NCBI GenBank assembly: GCA_021828445.1
Contig: JAJZJD010000005.1
Coordinates: 1 to 26,228, forward strand
DNA from: a bacterium
GTDB lineage: Bacteria > SZUA-79 > Acidulodesulfobacterales > Acidulodesulfobacteraceae
Direction: 5' to 3'
Length of the DNA: 26,228 nt
Shown: positions 1 to 6,243 of the stretch, one piece after another
Layout of the letters: the number at the start of each line of letters is the position of its first letter
How positions within the stretch are numbered: the stretch's first letter is position 1
Notes under the pieces: model-generated
What the model was told of the DNA's origin: nothing
What the model saw: the letters and a program-made list of their open reading frames with translations, nothing else
Database searches by the model: none
Made by a program: the position numbers and the translations under genes

Positions 1-555
1 CGAATAATTTGACGTTATCACGGTCTGCTTATCCTCTTCATATCTTGAATTTATTATTACGTATAAAGTCTGTATTACCCAGTCCGAAGGTTTTTCCGTC
101 CCAAGATCGTCCATTACTAAAATTTCCGGCTTAACGTATTTTTTAATCAAATCCATTTCCTCTACCGTTTCGCTCTTAAAAGCTCCGCGTATATTTAAAA
201 GCATAATCGGAACAGATACAAACAGTCCGATATTATCCTGAAGCCTGTATTTCCCGTCATATCCGTAAGCAGGTTCAGAATTTAATATAACGTGTTTCAA
301 AAAGCTGACTGCCAAATCCGTTTTTCCTGTCCCGACCGGACCGTGAAAATAGTAACCGGATTTAATATTTAATTTCTGCGCATTACTCTTAGGCGATAAA
401 AACCTCTTTGGGACACCGATTTTAGAAAGAATATTCTGGATATTTTTTTCCAACCCTGACTTAAAACGACTCAATTTCTCGGCGTCGGTTTCATTTTGTT
501 CTTCAATAACCTTAAAATTTTTAATTATTTCTTTAATTTCAATAGGCTGTTCCAT
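1..555 (-). CDS. dnaC: DnaC/IstB-like helicase loader ATPase (partial)
   Basis: AAA+ ATPase of the DnaC/IstB type, expected to load the replicative helicase onto element or phage-like replication origins. The 185 visible residues run off the left edge, so the C-terminus is missing. A Walker A motif GPVGTGKT lies at residues 72-79 and a Walker B motif ILVMDD at 145-150, followed by TSNYS near 181-185, the usual sensor I position in DnaC proteins. The start is supported by AGGAGG a few bases upstream, which lies inside the end of the preceding gene. Only one base separates this ATG from the stop of the upstream initiator gene, so translation is probably coupled. Pairing with a phage-type initiator fits a DnaD/DnaC replication module. 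IstB of IS21 is the main alternative, but no istA is next to it. Confidence 0.88.
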   Translation of the reverse strand, partial: MEQPIEIKEIIKNFKVIEEQNETDAEKLSRFKSGLEKNIQNILSKIGVPKRFLSPKSNAQKLNIKSGYYFHGPVGTGKTDLAVSFLKHVILNSEPAYGYDGKYRLQDNIGLFVSVPIMLLNIRGAFKSETVEEMDLIKKYVKPEILVMDDLGTEKPSDWVIQTLYVIINSRYEEDKQTVITSNYS

Positions 556-556
556 G

Positions 557-1483
557 TTAACCTCCTGTCACCCATACTTCGCCGGTCACGTTATCGATAT
601 GGGTAGTTTTAATGTTTTTATATTTAGAATTATCCTCTTCGGGCTTTGGAATCTTACTTTTGGCATTAAGATAAATTTCAAATTTCTTCGGTCTAAATAG
701 CGTCGTAGGATTTAAATATTGGTTCATATTCTCGTCGTTAAGCCATTCTGCAGTTTTTTTATCTATCACGGTTTTAAGCTGTTCTACCGTAAAGCCGTCT
801 TTCAATCTTCCCGATATGTTTTGAATATTATTCTTATTTTTAGCGCTGAAGTTTTTATTCGTTTTAAGATTTAAATAATCAAGAATTTCTAAAGCATTTT
901 TAAAAATAAGAGGAGATTCCCCCTTTTGGGGGAATGGGGGGGTGTTCGTTTTTTCTTTTTCTTTATATATTTCTTTTTCTTTATCTATATCTATATCTTT
1001 ATCTATATCTATATCTTTATCTATATCTATAATTACATTTTCCTTACACTCCATTACATCACCCTTACATTGTAAGGTTTGATTATTAGATGAAGATAAC
1101 AAATCCTGTTTTTTCCTATCCCTGTAAGCTCTTACCCACTTGGCGCTTTCCGATTCCGATCCGATTAAGGACAGCATATCGGGCAGGAGATATTCATTGC
1201 CGCCTTCGTTCTCCGTTTGTTCGATGAGCTTATTTGCTTTCATAAACTCAAGGGTCACCGTAACGTTATCGACGTCCTCGTCTAAAATTAGAGCCAATTC
1301 TTCCGCTAACGTTTTTTCAATACCTTGAAAAATTATATATCCGTTAGTCTTAACGGAAAGCAGTAAAATCTTTTGGTAGATTATCGTATAAGTATCGCCG
1401 CCCGCTATTTTCCGCAATTTTTTAATATAAGGCTGCGAAAAAAAATCTTCTTTTAGTTTCAACCAATAATTTCTTTTTTCCAT
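557..1483 (-). CDS. Phage-type replication initiator (replisome organizer, DnaD-like)
   Basis: 308-residue protein with the two-part layout of phage replisome organizers. An N-terminal winged-helix-like region (about residues 5-125, beginning NYWLKLKEDFF) is followed by a low-complexity charged linker (about 126-195). A C-terminal region (about 198-275) resembles the conserved phage C-terminal / DnaD-like domain, with NALEILDYLN at its start and TLFRPKKFEIYLN near its end. It would bind the origin and recruit the DnaC-like loader encoded one base downstream. GAGGG lies just upstream of the start codon. The linker is encoded by an 18-bp tandem repeat and contains a C-rich hairpin with a run of seven Cs, both of which could vary in length. 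The family call rests on motif layout, not on an alignment. Confidence 0.72.
   Translation of the reverse strand: MEKRNYWLKLKEDFFSQPYIKKLRKIAGGDTYTIIYQKILLLSVKTNGYIIFQGIEKTLAEELALILDEDVDNVTVTLEFMKANKLIEQTENEGGNEYLLPDMLSLIGSESESAKWVRAYRDRKKQDLLSSSNNQTLQCKGDVMECKENVIIDIDKDIDIDKDIDIDKEKEIYKEKEKTNTPPFPQKGESPLIFKNALEILDYLNLKTNKNFSAKNKNNIQNISGRLKDGFTVEQLKTVIDKKTAEWLNDENMNQYLNPTTLFRPKKFEIYLNAKSKIPKPEEDNSKYKNIKTTHIDNVTGEVWVTGG
916..935. repeat. C/G-rich hairpin with adjacent G7 tract inside the initiator gene
   Basis: Perfect inverted repeat with 8-bp arms (ATTCCCCC / GGGGGAAT) and a TTTT loop, followed after one base by a run of seven Gs (936-942 region, C7 on the coding strand). It falls in the linker of the initiator, encoding the NTPPFPQKGESP stretch. 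It stands out as a GC block in AT-rich DNA. It could be a palindromic insertion tolerated in a linker, and the C7 run is a possible slippage site. Confidence 0.7.
979..1032. repeat. Three 18-bp tandem repeats (minisatellite) in the initiator linker
   Basis: Unit ctttatctatatctatat is present three times in a row, the last copy differing at its end. On the coding strand each unit encodes six residues (DIDIDK-type), so copy-number changes keep the reading frame and alter only linker length. Confidence 0.85.
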
Positions 1484-1503
1484 AATTCCCTCATTTCTTA
1501 CTT

Positions 1504-1698
1504 TTAACGATTTTTAATTTTTTCGTTTATTTTATTTATCCATTCTTTTATTCTTTGATTTCTCGTCGCAGGATCGCCGTCCTCGTCTAAACTAACAGGT
1601 CTGTGTGAAGGATTACGCGATTTAATTTTATGAGCGTAGTAATAATATTTTTGGTATTTACGAGAATTTCTTAGAGTTTTATTTTTATGCTGAGGCAT
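1504..1698 (-). CDS. Small basic protein of unknown function
   Basis: 64 residues, rich in Lys, Arg, Asn and Tyr, with a YYYYAHKIKSR stretch and a charged C-terminal helix. No family is recognised. It lies four bases from the upstream HTH gene (1702-1998) and 20 bases before the initiator gene, in the same direction, so it belongs to the replication-control operon. AAGGAAAA upstream is a plausible ribosome binding site. A nucleic-acid-binding accessory role is possible from its charge, but this is inference only. Confidence 0.6.
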   Translation of the reverse strand: MPQHKNKTLRNSRKYQKYYYYAHKIKSRNPSHRPVSLDEDGDPATRNQRIKEWINKINEKIKNR

Positions 1699-1701
1699 GA
1701 T

Positions 1702-1998
1702 TTATTTTCCTTTATTTGTCGCTTTCTGGATTAATTCCGAAAGCGATTCGACTTTATTGTTTTCGATATATTTATCAAGTTCAGAAACTTTAAAAAATAT
1801 TTTTCCGTCAGGCTTATAAAACGGAATAGCATTTCGTTTTATAAGACTTCTTAAATTTCTTTCGGAAGTATGTAAGTATTTAGCCGCTTCGGACAAAGTT
1901 AAATATTTCTTATTAACGGACAAATCCATTATTAGAAATTTAAGGTCGTCTTTAGTAAGAAGAAATACTTCGTTGGTTTTGAGTTCAAGAGTTTCCAT
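1702..1998 (-). CDS. Excisionase-family HTH DNA-binding protein
   Basis: 98 residues with a central MerR-like/excisionase helix-turn-helix (HTH_17 type) at about residues 33-80: YLTLSEAAKYLHTSERNLRS followed by a wing ending in FKVSELDKYIE. Such proteins act as excisionases, replication-origin binders or regulators. AGAGGT sits upstream of the start. It is the third gene of the minus-strand control operon and resembles its neighbour at 2012-2311 in size and fold. The pair may be an old duplication, since both begin METLE and carry the same layout. Whether it promotes excision cannot be told from sequence, because no integrase is visible in the window. Confidence 0.78.
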   Translation of the reverse strand: METLELKTNEVFLLTKDDLKFLIMDLSVNKKYLTLSEAAKYLHTSERNLRSLIKRNAIPFYKPDGKIFFKVSELDKYIENNKVESLSELIQKATNKGK

Positions 1999-2011
1999 TT
2001 TTAACCTCTAT

Positions 2012-2311
2012 TTAGTCTTTTATATTTAAAAATTTTTTAACGTCGGAAACGTCATATTTGTTATCCGGAAGCTTATATTTAGTTTTATAGTATCTTTTTG
2101 TATCTGCTTTCGGTTCGGGATTAACGGCGATACTTTCGAGGTATTCTTCGATGTCACCTATTTTGATTAGGATTTTCCCGCCGGCTTTATAGTGCTTGAT
2201 TTTTCTCTCACGTAGTAACTGGCAAAAATACGTGTATGAGATATTTAAATACTGCGCCCCTTGATGGGCGTTTAAAAAGGGCGTTTTAATCTCTTTTTCA
2301 AGAGTTTCCAT
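2012..2311 (-). CDS. Excisionase-family HTH DNA-binding protein (paralogue)
   Basis: 99 residues beginning METLEKEIKT. The HTH_17-type domain at about residues 12-60 reads FLNAHQGAQYLNISYTYFCQ, then a wing with KAGGKILIKIGDIEEYLES. A basic tail with several Lys and Tyr follows. The start lies inside the end of the upstream XRE gene (14-bp overlap), with GGAGGAA just before the ATG, so the two are translationally coupled. Together with the 1702-1998 protein it gives the operon two MerR-type DNA-binding proteins next to replication genes, which fits an excision or replication-control role. Confidence 0.77.
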   Translation of the reverse strand: METLEKEIKTPFLNAHQGAQYLNISYTYFCQLLRERKIKHYKAGGKILIKIGDIEEYLESIAVNPEPKADTKRYYKTKYKLPDNKYDVSDVKKFLNIKD

Positions 2312-2510
2312 TGCGTTCCTCCGGATATAAAAGGTCTATTACCGGTATGCCGGTTAATTTTGATATTTTTTGAGCTGTATTACGGGAAGGATATTTTTTA
2401 AATGCTAAATAATAGTCAAGCGTACGTGGCGATAAATTCAATTTAAAAGCCAATTGCGCTATAGTTAATTTATTTTCTTTTTTATAAGTATTTAACGGGT
2501 GTTCTTTCAT
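2298..2510 (-). CDS. Cro-like XRE helix-turn-helix regulator
   Basis: 70-residue protein made almost entirely of one helix-turn-helix: LTIAQLAFKLNLSPRTLDYY at about residues 15-34, then a helix ending in GIPVIDLLYPEE. Size and position match a Cro-type regulator. It is the first gene of the minus operon and is divergent from the larger XRE gene at 2642. The promoter between them is bracketed by two matching palindromes. The recognition-helix region SPRTLDYYLA resembles VKTRSLDYYLAGK of the divergent protein, so both probably read the same operators, as in a CI/Cro switch. Confidence 0.78.
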   Translation of the reverse strand: MKEHPLNTYKKENKLTIAQLAFKLNLSPRTLDYYLAFKKYPSRNTAQKISKLTGIPVIDLLYPEERNGNS

Positions 2511-2539
2511 TTATTTATTTTTCTTTTTATGTTTTAAAT

Positions 2540-2556
2540 ACGAACCTATAATTCGT
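2540..2556. promoter_or_regulatory. Operator 1 of the divergent XRE switch
   Basis: ACGAA-N7-TTCGT, 17 bp, extendable to 8-bp arms over 2537-2559. It lies directly downstream of the -10 box of the minus operon and would cover its transcription start. Same half-sites and same 7-bp centre as operator 2. Confidence 0.7.
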
Positions 2557-2584
2557 ATTATATAATAAAAAAAAATATTGTCAA
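2557..2584 (-). promoter_or_regulatory. Consensus sigma70-type promoter of the replication-control operon
   Basis: On the minus strand TTGACA (2584-2579) and TATAAT (2562-2557) are separated by 16 bp, both matching consensus. Transcription would start near 2550 and read through 2510-1. The promoter lies between two identical-architecture operators. Confidence 0.8.
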
Positions 2585-2590
2585 GAAAAA

Positions 2591-2609
2591 AACGAATTAT
2601 TAATTCGTT
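2591..2609. promoter_or_regulatory. Operator 2 of the divergent XRE switch
   Basis: Perfect 19-bp palindrome with 9-bp arms (AACGAATTA / TAATTCGTT) and one central base. Its core is ACGAA-N7-TTCGT, as in operator 1. The two centres (2548 and 2600) are 52 bp apart, about five helical turns. It lies upstream of the minus promoter -35 and about where a -35 for the plus gene at 2642 would fall. Confidence 0.72.
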
Positions 2610-2641
2610 GTAATATTCAGCATTTTATATAAAATTAAACT

Positions 2642-3115
2642 ATGACTAAAAAATTAAAAGAAAAAAGCGAAAAAGAGATTCGTTTTAATATTGAATTTGG
2701 TAAAAGAATTAAGGTTTTAAAAAAGGAGTTAAGTAAAAGGTTTGGTAGAAAAATTACTAATCTTGAAATAGCGAATAAATTAAAAGTTAAAACAAGATCT
2801 CTTGATTATTATTTAGCAGGTAAAACGCCATTTTCTTTATATGATATCCATAAATTAATTAAAAGTTTTAATTTATCGATATTTGATATTAATATGTTGT
2901 TTTATGATACAGTTAGCAATATATCTGAGTCTGCTAATATTAAAGAGGATAAGGATAAGAATTTTATGTCGGAAAATCCCGATATAAATAAAAAAATATT
3001 AATCCTTAAGGATATTTACGAATCCGGAGATGAGACTCTTATTTGCGGAGTTGACTTATGCCTTAAGGGAGCTTATGACGATTTTTTGGCAAAAAAAAGA
3101 AAAAAAGCAAGTTAG
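2642..3115 (+). CDS. CI-like XRE regulator, probably leaderless
   Basis: 157 residues: an N-terminal XRE-type DNA-binding domain (about residues 16-80, including NLEIANKLKVKTRSLDYYLAG) and a polar linker. The C-terminal helical part (about 115-157) ends in a Lys-rich tail. No LexA/S24 peptidase domain is visible. The ATG has no Shine-Dalgarno sequence. A TATAAA box at 2628-2633 would place the transcript start one or two bases before the ATG, so the mRNA is probably leaderless, as for some phage repressor genes. It is divergent from the Cro-like gene and shares two operators with it. It probably represses the replication-control operon. Confidence 0.75.
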   Translation: MTKKLKEKSEKEIRFNIEFGKRIKVLKKELSKRFGRKITNLEIANKLKVKTRSLDYYLAGKTPFSLYDIHKLIKSFNLSIFDINMLFYDTVSNISESANIKEDKDKNFMSENPDINKKILILKDIYESGDETLICGVDLCLKGAYDDFLAKKRKKAS

Positions 3116-3174
3116 AAGAAGAAATGAAAAAACGGGGATTAAGGGTAATAAAATAACTTAAACTTAATATATAT

Positions 3175-4176
3175 ATGTCCGAAAACCATATTAAAACTCT
3201 TTACGAAACTTACTTTAATTTAGAATATCTCGAATATTATTTATCCGGCGCAAAAGAAGAATGCGATAAAGCAATTAGCGATATAAAAGAAATTGATGAT
3301 GAACTTATCAAAAATCATTATGTGCCATGGTTTGAATTTATTAAATTTGCCTTCTCCGACGAGCATATAGATTTTAATATAAGGAATAAATATGAGGAAT
3401 TTAATAGCATATTTTCTTTGGATTTCGGATTAGACGCTCAAAATTGCAATTTAAGTCCTGCGGAAATTAAAAGCAGCGTGAATATTATAAAAACCGCCGC
3501 CAGAGACGTTAAAACTTCCATTGAAAATAACGATAATTGCGATAAGTATAATACCGGTATTTTAGAAAAAATTTATAAATCGATAGATTCCATTGATTTT
3601 TTGAATTTAATAGGCGAAATAATATCCGAAAATAACAAAAATAACGATAATATTTTTAATCAAGTTAAAGGAAAGTATGCGGAATATAAGTTTATCGAGT
3701 ATTTAAATAATAATAATAAAGCGTTTTTTTATATCGATAATAATAAAAATACGATGTGCAGGGCTTTGAGTTATAGCAGGGCCAAAAGACCGGATTTGAT
3801 TTTAATTTTAGACAGAATATTTAAGGTGTTTGTGGACGTTAAAAATTATTCGATAAATAAAAATAATAAATTCGGGATAAATAAAAAGGATATCGACCCT
3901 TTTATTAATTTGGAAGAACAGTATTCTATTCCAGTTTTTCTTGTTATATCTAACGGTAAATTGCAATTTAATACATGGTATTTCGTATCCGTCAATAAAA
4001 TTTTCGACCGTAAAGATTTAATTAAGGATAGTTATTGGTATATTAATACGGATGACCCTATTTTTTATAAGACGGATGCTGCGGATAAATTCGACGATAA
4101 ATTTTTAATTGCAAATAATCAAGAAATATTGAATAATATAAAATTATTAACCGAGTATTTCAAAAACATTCATTAA
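3175..4176 (+). CDS. PD-(D/E)XK nuclease-like protein of unknown role
   Basis: 333 residues. The N-terminal half (1-155) is helical, acidic and unrecognised. The C-terminal half carries the signs of a restriction-endonuclease fold: GKYAEYKF with Glu170 in a leading helix, RPDLILIL with Asp207 on a strand, and FVDVKNY with Asp221 and Lys223 on the next strand. This gives the E...PD...DxK arrangement of the PD-(D/E)XK superfamily. No methyltransferase is adjacent, so an ordinary type II restriction system is unlikely. It follows an XRE regulator by 59 bp and precedes an entry-exclusion-like lipoprotein, so it may be element-borne defence or a DNA-processing enzyme. No clear ribosome binding site precedes the ATG. 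The fold is inferred from motifs only. Confidence 0.6.
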   Translation: MSENHIKTLYETYFNLEYLEYYLSGAKEECDKAISDIKEIDDELIKNHYVPWFEFIKFAFSDEHIDFNIRNKYEEFNSIFSLDFGLDAQNCNLSPAEIKSSVNIIKTAARDVKTSIENNDNCDKYNTGILEKIYKSIDSIDFLNLIGEIISENNKNNDNIFNQVKGKYAEYKFIEYLNNNNKAFFYIDNNKNTMCRALSYSRAKRPDLILILDRIFKVFVDVKNYSINKNNKFGINKKDIDPFINLEEQYSIPVFLVISNGKLQFNTWYFVSVNKIFDRKDLIKDSYWYINTDDPIFYKTDAADKFDDKFLIANNQEILNNIKLLTEYFKNIH

Positions 4177-4205
4177 TAACGCTAATATTAATTTTAGAGG
4201 TTTAT

Positions 4206-4493
4206 ATGTTTAAAAAATTAGGCCTTATAGGATTAGGAATTTCTTTTGCAGTCGTATTTTTTTCCGGCTGCGCAAAGCATTCGCCGTCTTATCATAGTTA
4301 TCAATATTATTCGAAGCATAAAAAACAAGCATTAAAAGTTTATACTTTCTGTAATAAAAATTATCCTGGCTGGCAAAATCAAGAACCGGAAAATAGAACT
4401 GCCGCGAAACGACTCGCAAACTGCGCAAATGCGAGAAACGGTTATATGAGACAAAATATATTTAAAGTGCCAAAGCCGCCGCAGATGAAATAA
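4206..4493 (+). CDS. EexN-like entry-exclusion lipoprotein (candidate)
   Basis: 95 residues with a lipoprotein signal peptide: basic start, hydrophobic stretch, and lipobox FFSGC with the acylated Cys at residue 21. The mature part has the YYSKHKKQALKVYTFCNKN and RLANCANA pattern, with two spaced cysteines and a C-x-N-A ending, like EexN family lipoproteins of conjugative plasmids. Those proteins reduce entry of the same element into cells that already carry it. AGAGG precedes the start. Placement on a transfer element agrees, though it is far from the secretion genes. A plain unknown lipoprotein is the alternative. Confidence 0.55.
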   Translation: MFKKLGLIGLGISFAVVFFSGCAKHSPSYHSYQYYSKHKKQALKVYTFCNKNYPGWQNQEPENRTAAKRLANCANARNGYMRQNIFKVPKPPQMK

Positions 4494-4518
4494 TTCTTAA
4501 TCTTACTGAGGTATTATT

Positions 4519-4764
4519 ATGAACCAATATGACGAAATTACAAAACTTGCGGATTTAAAAGAAAAAGGATTAATATCCGAAGAAGAATTTAATCAGGGAA
4601 AGAAAAAAATTTTAGATCAAGACCCTGCAGTCGAAACCAAGGCCGGAACATTTACTTTTAAAGTAATAATACTCTTCACGCTTGGATTAATAGTTCCCGT
4701 TTGGCCAATTTCCTTGCCAATATTCTGGTATCTTGCTTGGAAATCTTACAAAACCGGAAAATAA
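4519..4764 (+). CDS. SHOCT-domain small membrane protein
   Basis: 81 residues. The N-terminus, at about 4-34, is a SHOCT motif (EITKLADLKEKGLISEEEF then a Lys-rich helix), a short C-terminal-type domain usually found on membrane or stress-related proteins. The rest (about 46-76) is hydrophobic, probably two short membrane segments with a Pro-rich turn. GAGGT lies upstream of the ATG. It follows the EexN-like gene by 25 bp in the same direction and ends 16 bp from the convergent repressor gene. Function is unknown. Confidence 0.65.
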   Translation: MNQYDEITKLADLKEKGLISEEEFNQGKKKILDQDPAVETKAGTFTFKVIILFTLGLIVPVWPISLPIFWYLAWKSYKTGK

Positions 4765-4780
4765 ATAAAACGAGGAAAGA

Positions 4781-5404
4781 CTATAACTTCCTAATCTTCA
4801 CCGCCATTATTGCTTTCCCGATTATTTCGGCATCTTCTTTTGAGAAATCAGGATATTCTTTCGAGCCGCTAAATTTATCTCCTATAAGTTTTCTTATAAA
4901 AAATCTGCCGCTTTTTTTAATTAATGCGTTATCGAATTCCTTAATATCTTTATCTTTCAAATTTATTATTATATACTCTCCTTTCTGCGCGTCTAACAGG
5001 TTCTCCTGATTTTCTGCCGCATAGAAACTACCCGACGGAAAAAAGGATATATCGAAGAATAAGAATTTATTCGCCTTTTGTTCGCATTCCTCGAGTTCTT
5101 TTTCATTTTCGGGATACGAATCTAAAATCGGTATTCTTAAAATTTTTGCCGCCTGTTTTTTTATGTCCGAAAAATTTAAAGGATCTATTATTTTATCTTT
5201 GAAATTTAATTTTTCCGCTATATATATCATTCTTTTTGCGGATATCTGCATTTTGCCGGATTCAAATTTACTTAAAGAACTTTGGGTTATTCCTATGATT
5301 TTCCCAAGTTCTTTCATCGTGTATCCGTTTTTAAGCCTGTATTCTTTTAATAGTTCCCCAAAAGCTTTCTCGTCTAATGTTTTTCCGGTATAAGGCCTTG
5401 TCAT
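4781..5404 (-). CDS. XRE repressor with degenerate S24-like C-terminal domain
   Basis: 207-residue CI/LexA-like protein. The XRE helix-turn-helix is at about residues 16-68 (GYTMKELGKIIGITQSSLSKFESG). The C-terminal part (about 90-207) has the S24 layout, with GEYIIIN at 142-148, RFFIRKL at 167-173 and EIIGKAIMAVKIRKL at the end. Where S24 peptidases have a catalytic Ser in a GDSM-like motif, this protein shows AENQEN (130-135). The usual Lys of the VKRL-like motif appears shifted or replaced (IRKL). Self-cleavage is therefore doubtful, so it may be a stable repressor or one released by another signal. It is divergent from parA, with a 40-bp palindrome between them whose exact copy lies at the virB11 promoter. 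That makes it the best candidate for master regulator. GGGGG precedes its ATG. Confidence 0.75.
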   Translation of the reverse strand: MTRPYTGKTLDEKAFGELLKEYRLKNGYTMKELGKIIGITQSSLSKFESGKMQISAKRMIYIAEKLNFKDKIIDPLNFSDIKKQAAKILRIPILDSYPENEKELEECEQKANKFLFFDISFFPSGSFYAAENQENLLDAQKGEYIIINLKDKDIKEFDNALIKKSGRFFIRKLIGDKFSGSKEYPDFSKEDAEIIGKAIMAVKIRKL

Positions 5405-5437
5405 AACTATACCCCCTAAAATAAATTAAAAAAATAC

Positions 5438-5466
5438 TTGACAAACTGTTTTTTAGGATGTATTCT
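5438..5466 (+). promoter_or_regulatory. Probable parAB promoter
   Basis: TTGACA at 5438-5443 and TATTCT at 5461-5466 with 17-bp spacing. The -10 box is the first six bases of the long palindrome, so a protein bound there would block the promoter. Confidence 0.55.
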
Positions 5467-5500
5467 TTATGGTAATAATAAAATATTACCATAAAGAATA
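5461..5500. promoter_or_regulatory. Long palindromic operator at the repressor/parA divergence
   Basis: Two perfect 17-bp arms (starting TATTCTTTATGG, ending CCATAAAGAATA) around a 6-bp centre ATAAAA. The whole 40 bp reappears as its exact reverse complement at 16824-16863, upstream of virB11. Placement over the parA promoter and beside an XRE repressor gene marks it as an operator. Confidence 0.82.
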
Positions 5501-5555
5501 TTAAACCTATTTAAGTATAAGCAATTATAACAAAATTAAAAAAAAAGAGGTAGTT

Positions 5556-6233
5556 ATGATTATACCTGTCATCAACCAAAAAGGCGGCGTAGGAAAGACC
5601 ACCACCGCCGTTAATCTTGCTTCAAGGCTTGCTAAAATGGAGCATAAAACGCTTTTAATCGATTTAGACCCGCAAGCGAATGCGACCATAGGATTAGGAC
5701 TTAAGCCCCAGGAAAGAGCATTCGTTAAGATTGATTTTTCACAATATTTGAGCGTAATGCCTTCGTCAAAGGAATTATCGTTTAAGGACTTGGAAAACGA
5801 TTACGTAAAAAATATTCTTAAAAAAGAAACTCACGAATTTGTTTTAATCGACTGTCCGCCCGTCTTAAATTATTTATCGATTAATGCACTTACCGCAGGA
5901 GATTTTGCCGTTATTCCTCTTAAGTCCGGAGATTATTATTCTTTATACGGCCTTAAAGATATTTTATCGACGATAGAGTCTGCCAATGACAACTTATTAG
6001 ATTTTAAAATCTTAGTCACCAATATCGACGAAAGGCGCTCTATCACATCCCACTTCATTAAAAAATTAATAGAAACCGTAGGCAAAGATAAGCTTTTTTC
6101 AACCGGAATAAGAATAGATTCCAAATTACAGGAAGCTCCTTTTACCGGAAAAGCGATAGACTTATACGACCAGAATTCAAAAGGCTCTATCGACTACGGC
6201 GATCTGGCAATGGAAATATTAAATTTAAAATAG
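5556..6233 (+). CDS. parA: ParA-type partition ATPase
   Basis: 225-residue MinD/ParA ATPase. The deviant Walker A motif KGGVGKTTT lies at residues 9-17, TLLIDLDPQAN at about 33-43 and VLIDCPPVL at about 95-103. It forms nucleoid-bound gradients that move ParB-parS complexes and so segregate the element. The short N-terminus, without an HTH, is like chromosomal-type or type Ib ParA, so autoregulation must come from elsewhere, probably the divergent repressor. AGAGGT lies nine bases upstream of the ATG. parB follows after 10 bp. Partition genes fit a plasmid or an ICE with an extrachromosomal phase. Confidence 0.93.
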   Translation: MIIPVINQKGGVGKTTTAVNLASRLAKMEHKTLLIDLDPQANATIGLGLKPQERAFVKIDFSQYLSVMPSSKELSFKDLENDYVKNILKKETHEFVLIDCPPVLNYLSINALTAGDFAVIPLKSGDYYSLYGLKDILSTIESANDNLLDFKILVTNIDERRSITSHFIKKLIETVGKDKLFSTGIRIDSKLQEAPFTGKAIDLYDQNSKGSIDYGDLAMEILNLK

Positions 6234-6243
6234 GAGTAAAATC

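Noticed and set aside
1140..1328. Frames opposite to real genes (for example opposite the initiator, parB, topB and ardC)
   Set aside because: They lack ribosome sites and family motifs and lie fully within well-supported genes on the other strand.
1702..2311. Proof of an excision module from the two excisionase-type proteins
   Set aside because: Such HTH proteins are also common as replication or transcription regulators, and no integrase or recombinase gene is visible in the window.
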